Of a stretch of 64,000 bases of DNA, positions 53,661 to 62,572 are shown one piece after another. The stretch comes from Kitasatospora terrestris. Its GTDB lineage: Bacteria; Actinomycetota; Actinomycetes; Streptomycetales; Streptomycetaceae. The position numbers and the translations under genes were made by a program. Location: positions 1 to 64,000 of the forward strand of contig NZ_BAABIS010000001.1 of assembly GCF_039542905.1 (NCBI RefSeq). Direction: 5' to 3'. The number at the start of each line of letters is the position of its first letter. Position 1 is the first letter of the stretch. The notes below the pieces were generated by a model. That model saw only the letters and a list, made by a program, of their open reading frames with translations. It was not told the DNA's origin and ran no database searches.

Positions 53661-54136
53661 CGGCCTTGAGGACGCCGCGCGCGCCGAGACCGTCGGAGCA
53701 GGGTGCTGGTCGAGCCGTTCGGGTTGGCCGCGCCACGGCGGTACGCGGGCTGTCCCAGCCGGGACGGCAGCCCTGCCGGATCCCGTCGCTGTCGTGAGCG
53801 GACGCTCGAAGTCCCATGGATCAGGCCGGCGGCGCCGGCGAGCTGAGCCGTCGACTTCCCGTTCGAGGGATGGGCCACTTTTCACCGCTCGCCAGGGTCC
53901 ATCGGGCCGGAAGCCGTTCAAGACAGGTGCAGGCTCCCGGCGGCACGCACCGGCCCATGAGGAGACCGCACAGGGGCACCGCTCCGGTCACCGGCGGCCG
54001 CAGGGGCAGGCCGCCACAGGGGGCATCCGGAGGGACGGCGGGCGGGGTGGGAGGATCGGTGCGGCGGTACGTGCCGCACCCCATTGCCCGCGGCACGCAC
54101 CGCCCGGCTCCCGGTATGCGGGCGGGTGAGCGCGGC
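53661..54136. other. Gap, no gene
   Basis: An open frame continues upstream from the 54137 gene but with unnatural composition. No domain. Confidence 0.4.
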
Positions 54137-54811
54137 ATGGAAGGGGCGCACGTGAGCGGGTCGGCCGGCTGGTGGTCCCGGATCAAGAATTGGGCAGGGG
54201 TCCGCCGACCCGATAGGCCCTTCTCCCACCAGTGGGAGCTACGGCAGGCTGCCGCGCGGATGCGCGGGCGGCTTCTCCTGCACCCCGTGGAGGGTCGGTG
54301 GCAGGACCTGGCGTACTGGGATCCGCTGCCCACCGCCCGGGGCGTGACCGGCTCGATGGGCGATGGGCGCTGGGAGGACCGCAGCTGGCTGAACGTTCCG
54401 GGACCGTTCTACGCCGGCGTGACCGACACCGGACTGAACGGCCCGTACTACCTGCCCGAGCACGTGCTCTCCAGCGACGAGCACTACGAGTTCGTCTACC
54501 GCCAGCCCGCCAACCCGCGCGAGGTGGCCGGCCTGCTGGAGATCGCCCACGACGAGCCGCTGGGCGGCTACGCATGGGACGGCGACCAGCGTTGGACCCC
54601 GCAGGCGGTACGAGAATGGTGGGCCCGCCGGACCGACGTCCGGGACTGGATCACGGCGGAACTGGCGGCCGACGACCGGAACGAGCCGGAAGCCCTGCAC
54701 CGGTACGCCGCCTACCTGGAGGACGGGCTGGAGACCTACCTGCGCGGCTACCTGTTCTGGCTGACCGAGGGCCGCGAGCCGCGCCTCGGCGAGGAACTGC
54801 CCAACCTCTGA
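54137..54811 (+). CDS. Hypothetical protein, copy 2 of the 10200 gene
   Basis: 224 aa from ATG 54137. Differs from copy 1 at roughly ten residues, mainly in the segment after PLPTAR. The upstream sequence is not shared, so the leaderless-type box of copy 1 is missing here. The downstream ~60-100 bp is shared, including GATCCCC...GGGATC, a possible terminator. Expression of this copy is uncertain. Confidence 0.7.
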   Translation: MEGAHVSGSAGWWSRIKNWAGVRRPDRPFSHQWELRQAAARMRGRLLLHPVEGRWQDLAYWDPLPTARGVTGSMGDGRWEDRSWLNVPGPFYAGVTDTGLNGPYYLPEHVLSSDEHYEFVYRQPANPREVAGLLEIAHDEPLGGYAWDGDQRWTPQAVREWWARRTDVRDWITAELAADDRNEPEALHRYAAYLEDGLETYLRGYLFWLTEGREPRLGEELPNL

Positions 54812-55091
54812 CACACCGCGTGCCCGCCGCCGACGAAGATCCCCGACGTCTGCAGGGATCGCCATCGGCGGCGAGTTCGGCGTCTTCCGCACGCTGCGGC
54901 CCGGGGCGGTGCCGCCGGTGTAGGTTCTCAGCCCCGGTGTCATCCGCCGCAGCCCTGACCTGCACGTTTTCTGGCTTTCTCATGCCGTGTCAGGCGAGCC
55001 CGGTTTCGGTTCCCTGTCAGTTCCTCTTCGGCCGGTGTTCAGTCTGCGGCGCTGGGTCGGACCGTGCGGATCAGCGTCTCAGCAGCGGACT
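54812..55091. other. Shared downstream flank and gap
   Basis: The first ~100 bp matches the region after 10874. The remainder up to the IS3 element contains no gene. Confidence 0.45.
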
Positions 55092-55166
55092 TGAGCTGCT
55101 CTGGCTTTCCTGGAGTCCTTGATGTCTGGGTTTGTTACGATCCAGACGTAAGGAGAACCACGAGCA

Positions 55167-55478
55167 GTGCCAGCACCCCGTAAGTACCCCGATGAACTTC
55201 GTGAGCGCGCCGTGCGCGAGGTCCGCTCGACGGGTCGGCCCGTCGCTCACGTGGCCCGTGACCTGGGTATCCACAAGGAGGCCCTGCGGTCCTGGGTGCG
55301 CCAGGCCGAGGCCGACGCCGGAGAGCGCGACGATCGGCTCACGACCGCAGAGCAGGACGAGCTGAAGGAACTCCGCAAGGAAGTCGCCGAGTTGAGGCGG
55401 GCCAACGAGATCCTCAAGGCTGCCAGCGTGTTTTTTGCCCAGGAGATCGACCGTCCCCGGACGAGGCCGAGCAGGTGA
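55167..55478 (+). CDS. IS3 OrfA
   Basis: 103 aa from GTG 55167. HTH (ERAVREVRSTGRPVAHVARD, LGIHKEALRSWVRQAE) and leucine-zipper-like helix (ELKELRKEVAELRRANEILK), the usual IS3 OrfA. A T6 run with TTTTTTG at 55431-55437 near the end allows -1 frameshifting into orfB. Confidence 0.9.
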   Translation: MPAPRKYPDELRERAVREVRSTGRPVAHVARDLGIHKEALRSWVRQAEADAGERDDRLTTAEQDELKELRKEVAELRRANEILKAASVFFAQEIDRPRTRPSR

Positions 55479-56356
55479 TCGACCACCTGCGCGACGGCTT
55501 TGGGGTCGATCCCGTATGCCGGGTGCTGGAGCTGTCGCCGTCGACGTACTTCGCGCGCAAGCAGCGGCCGATGTCGGCCCGCCGGCTCCGCGACGAGGAA
55601 CTGATTCCGCTGGTCACAGCGGTGTGGGAGGAGTCGGGCCGCACCTACGGGGTCCGCCGCATCACGCGGGCCCTGGTCCGCGCCGGCCACCAGGTCGCGC
55701 GGTGCACCGTCGAGCGGCTGATGCGCGAGCTCGGCATCGAGGGCGTGATCCACGGGCAGCGGCGCCGCACCACCGTCCCGGAGCCGGCGGCACCTCGTCC
55801 GCCGGACCTGGTCAACCGCCGGTTCACCGCCCAGCGCCCGAACCAGCTGTGGCTGGCCGACCTGACCTACGTCCGTACCTGGTCGGGCTGGGTCTACGTG
55901 GCGTTCGTCCTGGACGCGTACTCCCGCCGGATCGTCGGCTGGCAGGCCGCCACCCACATGCGGACCGACCTGCCGCTGGACGCGCTGGAGATGGCGCTGT
56001 GGCGACAGAAGATCAAGAAGGGCGCCGGCTTGATTCATCACAGCGACCGCGGGTCGCAATACGTGTCCATTCGCTACACAGAGCGATTGTCCGAGGCCGG
56101 CGCCTCGGCGTCCGTGGGCTCCGTCGCAGACTCGTACGACAACGCGATGGCCGAGGCCCTGAACGGTACGTTCAAAGCCGAACTGATCGAGCATCAGGGA
56201 CCATGGCGGGACTTCGACGAGGTTGAGCGGGCCGTCTTCCAGTGGGTCGCGTGGTACAACGGTGAACGACTCCACTCCGCCCTCGACTACATGCCACCCG
56301 ACGAGTACGAACAGGCATACTGGGCGAGCCTGGACCAACACCCGCAAGTCGCTTGA
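55475..56356 (+). CDS. IS3 OrfB integrase-type transposase
   Basis: 293 aa when read from GTG 55475, overlapping the OrfA stop (GTGA). The in-frame region upstream back to the T6 run is also open and reads CPGDRPSPDEAEQ, as expected for a frameshift fusion. HTH_21 (FGVDPVCRVLELSPSTYFAR) and rve core: LWLADLTYVRT (Asp), LIHHSDRGSQYVS (Asp), SYDNAMAEALNGTFKAELI (Glu). Confidence 0.9.
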   Translation: MIDHLRDGFGVDPVCRVLELSPSTYFARKQRPMSARRLRDEELIPLVTAVWEESGRTYGVRRITRALVRAGHQVARCTVERLMRELGIEGVIHGQRRRTTVPEPAAPRPPDLVNRRFTAQRPNQLWLADLTYVRTWSGWVYVAFVLDAYSRRIVGWQAATHMRTDLPLDALEMALWRQKIKKGAGLIHHSDRGSQYVSIRYTERLSEAGASASVGSVADSYDNAMAEALNGTFKAELIEHQGPWRDFDEVERAVFQWVAWYNGERLHSALDYMPPDEYEQAYWASLDQHPQVA

Positions 56357-56395
56357 TCACACGATCGCGGACTCCACGAAAGCCGGGGCAGCTCA

Positions 56396-56596
56396 AGGTG
56401 GAGGGTGACCGGAAGCGGTATCGGAAGCGTGCCGCCGGGCCGATCCGGGCCCTGGACAACAGGCCGCGGGGCGATTCTCACCGGTCAGGCCGGCCGGGCA
56501 GTGCTGGTCGGATCGTACCCGGCGCCAGCCTTCGGCACGCTTGTCGGCGTACACCTCAAAGTAGCTCTGGCCCGGTGACCCGTTCGCAGCCTGCGT
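56396..56596. other. Gap with a DUF1508-like relic
   Basis: On the minus strand near 56500-56590 the phrase GQSYFEVYADKRAEGWRRVR is readable. A related stretch (GTSHFEVDADKAD on the plus strand, 60527-60555) lies on the other side of the interrupted membrane gene. Both may be relics of a DUF1508-like gene. Confidence 0.3.
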
Positions 56597-56853
56597 TCAG
56601 AACCGTCCGGGCTGCGTGGCGGCGCCGGACCGACCTCCTGCGGCCCTCCCCGCGCGGGCGGCAGCCACCGAAGCCGAGCCAAGGACCAGGAAACTGCCGG
56701 CCGCGAAGAACAGCGCGGGGACAGCGCTGAAGACCCGCAGTTGGCTCTTCAGCGCCCCGTAGTACTCGGGCCGCGTGAGGTCCACCCTGGCCTCGCGCTG
56801 CGGGTGCGCGGCCCGGTCCCAGTAGGTGTAGTAGTAGCCGGACGCATCCACCT
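56597..56853 (-). pseudogene. 3' exon-like piece of an IS-split membrane protein
   Basis: Encodes VDASGYYYTYWDRAAHPQRE, then RVFSAVPALFFAAGSFLVLG (membrane helix) and ATQPGRF stop. It is separated from its 5' parts (58158-58288 and 60241-60446) by three IS elements. Removing them and one copy of each target duplication gives exactly 591 bp, a continuous 196-codon frame. Confidence 0.8.
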
Positions 56854-56892
56854 TGAGCTGCCCCGGCTTTCGTGGAGTCCGCGATCGTGTGA

Positions 56893-57774
56893 TCAAGCGA
56901 CTTGCGGGTGTTGGTCCAGGCTCGCCCAGTATGCCTGTTCGTACTCGTCGGGTGGCATGTAGTCGAGGGCGGAGTGGAGTCGTTCACCGTTGTACCACGC
57001 GACCCACTGGAAGACGGCCCGCTCAACCTCGTCGAAGTCCCGCCATGGTCCCTGATGCTCGATCAGTTCGGCTTTGAACGTACCGTTCAGGGCCTCGGCC
57101 ATCGCGTTGTCGTACGAGTCTGCGACGGAGCCCACGGACGCCGAGGCGCCGGCCTCGGACAATCGCTCTGTGTAGCGAATGGACACGTATTGCGACCCGC
57201 GGTCGCTGTGATGAATCAAGCCGGCGCCCTTCTTGATCTTCTGTCGCCACAGCGCCATCTCCAACGCGTCCAGCGGCAGGTCGGTCCGCATGTGGGTGGC
57301 GGCCTGCCAGCCCACGATCCGGCGGGAGTACGCGTCCAGGACGAACGCCACGTAGACCCAGCCCGACCAGGTACGGACGTAGGTCAGGTCGGCCAGCCAC
57401 AGCTGGTTCGGGCGCTGGGCGGCGAAGTGGCGGTTGACCAGGTCCGGCGGACGAGGTGCCGCCGGCTCCGGGACGGTGGTGCGGCGCCGCTGCCCGCGGA
57501 TCACGCCCTCGATGCCGAGCTCGCGCATCAGCCGCTCGACGGTGCACCGCGCGACCTGGTGGCCGGCGCGGACCAGGGCCCGCGTGATGCGGCGGACCCC
57601 GTAGGTGCGGCCCGAGTCCTCCCACACCGCTGTGACCAGCGGAATCAGTTCCTCGTCGCGGAGCCGGCGGGCCGATTTCGGCCGCTGCTTGCGCGCGAAG
57701 TACGTCGACGGCGACAGCTCCAGCACCCGGCATACGGGATCGACCCCAAAGCCGTCGCGCAGGTGGTCGATCAC
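56893..57774 (-). CDS. IS3 OrfB, copy 2
   Basis: 293 aa; differs from copy 1 by about five residues (for example RPKSARR, VWEDSGR, GVIRGQ, NRHFAAQ). All catalytic motifs intact. Confidence 0.9.
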   Translation of the reverse strand: MIDHLRDGFGVDPVCRVLELSPSTYFARKQRPKSARRLRDEELIPLVTAVWEDSGRTYGVRRITRALVRAGHQVARCTVERLMRELGIEGVIRGQRRRTTVPEPAAPRPPDLVNRHFAAQRPNQLWLADLTYVRTWSGWVYVAFVLDAYSRRIVGWQAATHMRTDLPLDALEMALWRQKIKKGAGLIHHSDRGSQYVSIRYTERLSEAGASASVGSVADSYDNAMAEALNGTFKAELIEHQGPWRDFDEVERAVFQWVAWYNGERLHSALDYMPPDEYEQAYWASLDQHPQVA

Positions 57775-58082
57775 CTGCTCGGCCTCGTCCGGGGACGGTC
57801 GATCTCCTGGGCAAAAAACACGCTGGCAGCCTTGAGGATCTCGTTGGCCCGCCTCAACTCGGCGACTTCCTTGCGGAGTTCCTTCAGCTCGTCCTGCTCT
57901 GCGGTCGTGAGCCGATCGTCGCGCTCTCCGGCGTCGGCCTCGGCCTGGCGCACCCAGGACCGCAGGGCCTCCTTGTGGATACCCAGGTCACGGGCCACGT
58001 GAGCGACGGGCCGACCCGTCGAGCGGACCTCGCGCACGGCGCGCTCACGAAGTTCATCGGGGTACTTACGGGGTGCTGGCAC
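57771..58082 (-). CDS. IS3 OrfA, copy 2
   Basis: 103 aa, identical to copy 1. The same T6 slip site (read on the minus strand near 57813-57818) precedes its end. Confidence 0.9.
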   Translation of the reverse strand: MPAPRKYPDELRERAVREVRSTGRPVAHVARDLGIHKEALRSWVRQAEADAGERDDRLTTAEQDELKELRKEVAELRRANEILKAASVFFAQEIDRPRTRPSR

Positions 58083-58157
58083 TGCTCGTGGTTCTCCTTA
58101 CGTCTGGATCGTAACAAACCCAGACATCAAGGACTCCAGGAAAGCCAGAGCAGCTCA

Positions 58158-58288
58158 CCTGCACGTCCTCGGCGGTGCTGGCACCTGTGGCGATGCCCAG
58201 CGCGGCCAGGCACACGACGGCCGCGTAGGTCCGCTTCAGGACAGGCGGCAGCAGCACCACGAACCTGCCGAGCCGACCGGAGTTCTTA
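58158..58288 (-). pseudogene. Middle piece of the IS-split membrane protein
   Basis: Encodes NSGRLGRFVVLLPPVLKRTY and AAVVCLAALGIATGASTAED. It joins in frame to 60241-60446 through a TTA codon complement and to 56597-56850 through AGG. Confidence 0.8.
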
Positions 58289-59388
58289 CTGGGCGTTTCG
58301 TCCCTGACTTTGGAGCTCAGGTTCCGCGCCAGGTCGGTGTGGTTTCGCCGGTGAGTCGGCGGGTCATGAGGCTGATCATGGCGACGTGGACCATGGCTTC
58401 GGAGCGGGCCGGGAGTGCCTCGTAGTCGCGGGCGAGGCGGCGGTGGTTCATGAGCCAGCCGAAGGTCCGCTCGACGACCCAGCGGCGGCGCTGGACGACG
58501 AATCCCCTGGTGGCAGGGTCGCGCCGGACGATCTCGAGGTCGATACCGAGAGCGGCGGCGTGTTCGACGACGGCGTTCTTGTAGCCCATGTCGGCCCAGG
58601 CCTTGCCGATGGTCGGGTGCTCGGCCGCGACGGCGGTCAGCAGCTGCCGGCCGGCGGTGCCGTCCTGGACGCTCGCGGCGGTGACCAGCACGACGAGCAG
58701 CAGACCGATCGTGTCGGTGACGATGTTGCGTTTCCTGCCGACGATCCGCTTCCCGACATCGGCGCCTTGGGTGGCGCTGGGAACGTTGGTGGAGGTCTTG
58801 ATGCTCTGCGAGTCGATGATGCACGCAGTTGGTTCCGGATCGCGGCCCTCGGCGGTGCGGACCAGGCGACGCAACAAGCCGTTGAGCTGCTCGAACACCC
58901 CTTCCTTCTGCCATCGGGCGAAGTAGGCGTAGACGGTTTCCCAGGGCGGGTAGTCGTGCGGGAGGTAGCGCCAGGGGATTCCGGTGCGGTCGACGTACAG
59001 GATCGCGTCCAGCAGGTCGCGCAGGTCGTGCTCGGGCGGCCGGCCGAACGCCAGGGCCCGCTCGGTTCGGGCCTGGCGCCAGGCAGTGAGGGTGGGCTCG
59101 ACGAGGGCCCAGCGGGCATCGGACAGGTCGCTCGGATACGGTCGACGATCCGTCATGATGACGGCATACTGCGGGATCGTCGCTCTGCCCAGGGCTTACG
59201 GTTCTCGGGAGACAAACATCTTCCAGTCTGGCTTTTTGGGATGAGACAAGAGGAAGCGCGCAGTTCCGGCAGACATTCGTACGCAGGCAGCCCTCCCGTC
59301 GCAGCAGCCTCTGGAGTTACCGCAGGAAAACTGGCCAGGCGGTCCGGAAACTGGGAGCAACTGGCTCTTTCGCGGGTGAAACGCCCAG
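58289..59388 (-). mobile_element. IS-A copy 2, TTA target duplication
   Basis: 1100 bp, same ends as copy 1. Flanked by TTA at 58286-58288 and 59389-59391; the second TTA also borders IS-C. Confidence 0.9.
58317..59156 (-). CDS. IS-A transposase, copy 2
   Basis: 279 aa, identical to 44304-45143, DDE motifs intact. Same-orientation copies 13 kb apart could recombine and delete the interval. Confidence 0.9.
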   Translation of the reverse strand: MTDRRPYPSDLSDARWALVEPTLTAWRQARTERALAFGRPPEHDLRDLLDAILYVDRTGIPWRYLPHDYPPWETVYAYFARWQKEGVFEQLNGLLRRLVRTAEGRDPEPTACIIDSQSIKTSTNVPSATQGADVGKRIVGRKRNIVTDTIGLLLVVLVTAASVQDGTAGRQLLTAVAAEHPTIGKAWADMGYKNAVVEHAAALGIDLEIVRRDPATRGFVVQRRRWVVERTFGWLMNHRRLARDYEALPARSEAMVHVAMISLMTRRLTGETTPTWRGT

Positions 59389-59391
59389 TTA

Positions 59392-60237
59392 GAAGTCATC
59401 TCATTTGGGCTTGTAGGCTGCTCGCGTGACGATCGTGGAGCGTCTGGTGCCGGACGAGTTGTGGGAGCTGTTCCAGCGGGTGGTGCCGGCGGCGCCGACC
59501 CGGCCGCAGGGTGGTGGCCGCCGGCGCCACGGGGACCGGGAGGTGCTGGCCGCGATCGTGTTCGTGGCCACGTCCGGGTGCACGTGGGCCCAGCTGCCGC
59601 CGTGTTTCGGACCGTCCGGGCCGACCGCGCACCGCCGGTTCACGGAGTGGACCGCGGCCCGGGTGTGGGCCAAGCTCTACCGCCTGGGCCTGGACGAACT
59701 CGGCGCTCGCGGCGAGCTGGACTGGTCCAGGTGCGCGGTCGACTCGGTGAACATGCGCGCCACGAAAAGGGGGAGCTGACGGGTCCGAATCCTGTCGATC
59801 GGGGCAAGTTCGAGTCGAAGATCCACTTGCTCACCGAACGCACCGGTCTGCCCATCTCGCTCGCGATCTCCGGCGCCAACCTGCACGACAGCCAGGCCCT
59901 GATCCCACTCGTCGAGGCGATCCAGCCGATCCGCTCCCGCCGCGGCCCGAGACGGCGCCGGCCCGGCAAGCTCCACGGCGACAAAGCCTACGACCACCGC
60001 TTCATCCGCTCCTACCTGCGGCGACGGCAGATCACCCACCGCATCGCCCGCCGCGGCATCGAGTCCTCGACCCGCCTCGGCCGGCACCGCTGGGTCATTG
60101 AGCGGACGGTGGCATGGCTCGGCGGCTTCCGCAGGCTCCACCGCCGCTACGAGCGCAAAGGCACCCACTTCGCCGCTTTCGCCACCATTGCCGCCGCCCT
60201 CATCTGCCACCGCAGACTGGCCAAATGAGATGACTTC
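59392..60237 (+). mobile_element. IS-C (IS5 family, frameshifting), TTA target duplication
   Basis: 846 bp between GAAGTCATCTCATTTGG and its complement. Flanked by TTA at 59389-59391 and 60238-60240. Confidence 0.9.
59426..60228 (+). CDS. IS-C transposase, two frames joined by -1 shift
   Basis: The first frame (59426-59779, 117 aa) reads VPDELWELFQRVVPAAPTRP and RCAVDSVNMRATK (first Asp). The second frame runs to 60228: KGELTGPNPVDRGKFESKIH, then KLHGDKAYDHRF (Asp) and HRWVIERTVAWLGGFRRLHR (Glu). The switch falls at ACGAAAAGGGGG (59762-59773), an A4G5 run typical of frameshifting IS5-group elements. The joined protein is about 266 aa and looks functional. Confidence 0.85.
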
Positions 60238-60240
60238 TTA

Positions 60241-60446
60241 GGCCCCAGCAACCGGGCTCCGCCCTGGCCGCCGAAGACCGCAACAAGGAGGACCGGGAAG
60301 ATCGCGAGGAACAGGCCCACGACGAGCCACGTGGGCACGGTCCACTCCCCGGGCAGCCAGGTCGTGGCCATGCACAGCAGGTCGGCCCCGCAGAGCCCCA
60401 GCGCCACGAAGAAGACCACCCGGTAGCCGCCTCGCAGCTCCCCCAT
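60241..60446 (-). pseudogene. 5' piece of the IS-split membrane protein
   Basis: From ATG 60446 with GGAGGGG upstream: MGELRGGYRVVFFVALGLCG, LLCMATTWLPGEW, TWLVVGLFLAIFPVLLVAVF, GGQGGARLLGP. Two membrane helices. As it stands translation would run into IS-C antisense. The original 196-aa protein has about four helices and an outward loop; family not recognised. Confidence 0.8.
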
Positions 60447-60687
60447 GCCGAACCCCTCCAACCCCCAAGCCCATGCTAAGTGCACAGTATCTCCACCCTC
60501 ACGCAAAGCCCTCGTGTCGGGGTACGAGCCACTTTGAGGTGGACGCCGACAAAGCTGACCACACATCACACACCGGCTTTCAGACCGTCGTGGTGCCCGT
60601 CCCGCCGGCTCGGGGGGCGGGACGGTACGCAGCCGGGCGGGCGGTGGTGTGGGTGCCGGGGTGCGGGCATCGGCGAGGTACTGGGGG
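60447..60687. other. Gap, relic only
   Basis: Contains the FEVDADK-type relic (60527-60555) mentioned at 56396. No intact gene. Confidence 0.35.
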
Positions 60688-61536
60688 ATGACGGCGGCCA
60701 AGCCCTCGGCGACCCTGGACGCCTACCTCCTCCACGGTGCCGGCCCCGGCCACCGGCCCGCGCTGCATGCCGCCGAGCGCGTCTCGCTCCTGGCGATCGG
60801 CTCCGCGGCACTCACCGCACCGCTGGTCGTCCTCAGCGACCTCACCGGCGACCTACCACCGCTGTGCGAGGCGATCGACGAGGCACTCGCCCTCGCCGCA
60901 GAGACGGTGAAGGCCGCCAAGGCGCGGTTCGAACTCCGGGCCGGGATGGCGCTGGAGATGATCCGGGAAGAGGGCCTGTACGGCGAGAAGGGCTTCGCCG
61001 ACTTCTTGTCGTACGTCACGAGCCGCTGGGGGTACAGCCTCTCCCGGGCCTACCAGCTGATCGACATGGTGCTGGTGACCGGAGCCGTTTCCACAATTGT
61101 GGAATCGCCGCTGCCCGAGTCCCAGGTCCGGCTCCTCGCTGTCGTCGTGCGCCAGCACGGCGCCGACGCCGCCCGCAAGATCCTCACCACGGCCAACGCG
61201 ACGCCCGGCCAGCTCACGGCGAAGAAGCTGGCAGCGGTCCGCGACCAACTCGGCCTCACCCCCACCTCACGGGGCGGCTCCACCACGAACGGGTCGGCCA
61301 CGGGCACCTCGGAGGTCATCGACGCCGAGGTGGTGGAGGAGCCTGCGGAGGTCCAGCGGGTACGGGACGGCCTCGCCGAACTCGCCAAGGCCGCGCAGCT
61401 GCTCACCGCGAAGAACCTGACCGCCGCAGTCCAGCACGATGCGGCCCTGGCCCAGGCCGTCCTGGCCGGATACGAGAACGCGGGCGAGGTCCGCCGCCGG
61501 CTGCGCCGCCACACCGGCACCCCGGCAGCGGAGTAG
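60688..61536 (+). CDS. Plasmid/phage-type DNA-binding-like protein
   Basis: 282 aa from ATG 60688, with GAGG nine bases upstream. The middle reads AGMALEMIREEGLYGEKGFA, FLSYVTSRWGYSLSRAYQLI and then DMVLVTGAVSTIVESPLPES, QVRLLAVVVRQHG. This is the pattern of plasmid or integrative-element proteins whose HTH follows a GYSRSRAYQLI segment. The C-terminus is acidic and helical. Likely replication, partition or regulatory role on a mobile replicon; exact function unknown. Confidence 0.6.
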   Translation: MTAAKPSATLDAYLLHGAGPGHRPALHAAERVSLLAIGSAALTAPLVVLSDLTGDLPPLCEAIDEALALAAETVKAAKARFELRAGMALEMIREEGLYGEKGFADFLSYVTSRWGYSLSRAYQLIDMVLVTGAVSTIVESPLPESQVRLLAVVVRQHGADAARKILTTANATPGQLTAKKLAAVRDQLGLTPTSRGGSTTNGSATGTSEVIDAEVVEEPAEVQRVRDGLAELAKAAQLLTAKNLTAAVQHDAALAQAVLAGYENAGEVRRRLRRHTGTPAAE

Positions 61537-61550
61537 GCCCGGAAACGCAA

Positions 61551-61602
61551 AAGGGCCCCGGCTCGTCCCCCAGCGAACGGGGGACGAGCCGCGGGGCCCT
61601 TA
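61551..61602 (+). terminator. Very strong hairpin terminator
   Basis: AAGGGCCCC-GGCTCGTCCCCC pairs with its complement across AGCGAAC with a two-base bulge. It lies 15 bp after the stop, between convergent genes. Confidence 0.85.
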
Positions 61603-61653
61603 CGGTACTGCGCCGGAGCCACTGGCCCTGGCTCCGGCGTCGCTGTCGGCGGG

Positions 61654-62220
61654 TCAGCCAGCTGCGACGGCCAGGGTATCGGCGGCCAGGCGCGACCGGT
61701 ACCGGTGCGCCTGCTCCAGGTTGGCGAGCAGGATCTCGGCAGTCTCCTCGCCGTCGCCCACGAGGGGGACGACGTCCGGGTGTCCGGCGTCCAGGATGCG
61801 CTCGTACGCGGCGATCTCGGCCGGGCCGTCGGCGATGTAGCGGACCGCGGCGGCGGCGTCGGCGCGGTCGCGCCAGATGTCGATGCAGATCCGGGCGTCG
61901 GCGACCGCGACGACGTAGGTGTGGTGCGCGGCGAGCCAGGCCTCGGCGGTGGTCAGGTCCTCCCACCGTTCCTCGACCAGGCGCAGCGCCTGGTCGCGCT
62001 CGTGACGGGCGTGCAGCTCGGCGGCGGGCCGGGGGTGCAGGGTGTTGTAGCGGGTGAGGACGTCGATGGTGGCGAGGTCGTCCACGCCGCCGACGCCGGT
62101 GCCGGCCCGGTGGTAGAGGTGCTGGGCGTCGGCGGTGCGGTCGGTGCCGGTGAAGCCGTCCAGGGTGATCGGACTGACGTCCTGGGTGATCGGGCTGATG
62201 GTGGCGGTGTCGGTGGTCAT
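61654..62220 (-). CDS. Hypothetical protein
   Basis: 188 aa from ATG 62220, with AAGGAG upstream. Acidic, helical, with repeated TISPITQDVSPITLDGF at the N-terminus and HARHERDQALRLVEERWEDL in the middle. No domain recognised. Probably the last gene of an operon whose previous gene is now a fragment (62270). Confidence 0.65.
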   Translation of the reverse strand: MTTDTATISPITQDVSPITLDGFTGTDRTADAQHLYHRAGTGVGGVDDLATIDVLTRYNTLHPRPAAELHARHERDQALRLVEERWEDLTTAEAWLAAHHTYVVAVADARICIDIWRDRADAAAAVRYIADGPAEIAAYERILDAGHPDVVPLVGDGEETAEILLANLEQAHRYRSRLAADTLAVAAG

Positions 62221-62269
62221 GGCGGGGTGCTCCTTCGTGGTGGTGGGGATGTGGTCGGGGCGGGACAGG

Positions 62270-62358
62270 TCAGGCGGCCGCGGCGAGGGCGGCGGCCGGG
62301 CGCTCCCCCGCCCAGTAGGGCTCCTCGAAGGGCAGCAGCGCGCCGCTCTTCACGTGCA
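62270..62358 (-). pseudogene. 3' fragment of an upstream gene
   Basis: Reads LHVKSGALLPFEEPYWAGER and PAAALAAAA stop, natural protein sequence without any 5' part. Ends 49 bp before the 62220 start. Confidence 0.45.
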
Positions 62359-62572
62359 GATGGCAGCGAGGATGCGCATCTCCCGCCGGCCCCGGACAGC
62401 GGTTGCCAGGGTCGTTGACCTGCGCCTACTCCAAGATCACTCCTACACCACTCGGCGGGACGCCATCCCTGCGGCACTCATGGGACCAGCAGCGCGGGCA
62501 CCAGGAGGACGAAGGCCGCCCACTGGACGAGTGGCTGTGGCCAGCACTTTCACCTGGGGTGCGGGAGGGTTG

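Larger units (their letters stand above)
55092..56395 (+). mobile_element. IS3-family element, copy 1
   Basis: 1304 bp between TGAGCTGCTCTGGCTTTCC and the complement of TGAGCTGCCCCGGCTTTCG. Carries orfA and orfB. No matching target duplication (ACT versus AGG). Copy 2 is inverted at 56854-58157. Confidence 0.9.
56854..58157 (-). mobile_element. IS3-family element, copy 2, CCT target duplication
   Basis: 1304 bp, same element as 55092-56395, inverted. Flanked by CCT at 56851-56853 and 58158-58160. It is inserted in the membrane-protein gene. Confidence 0.9.
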
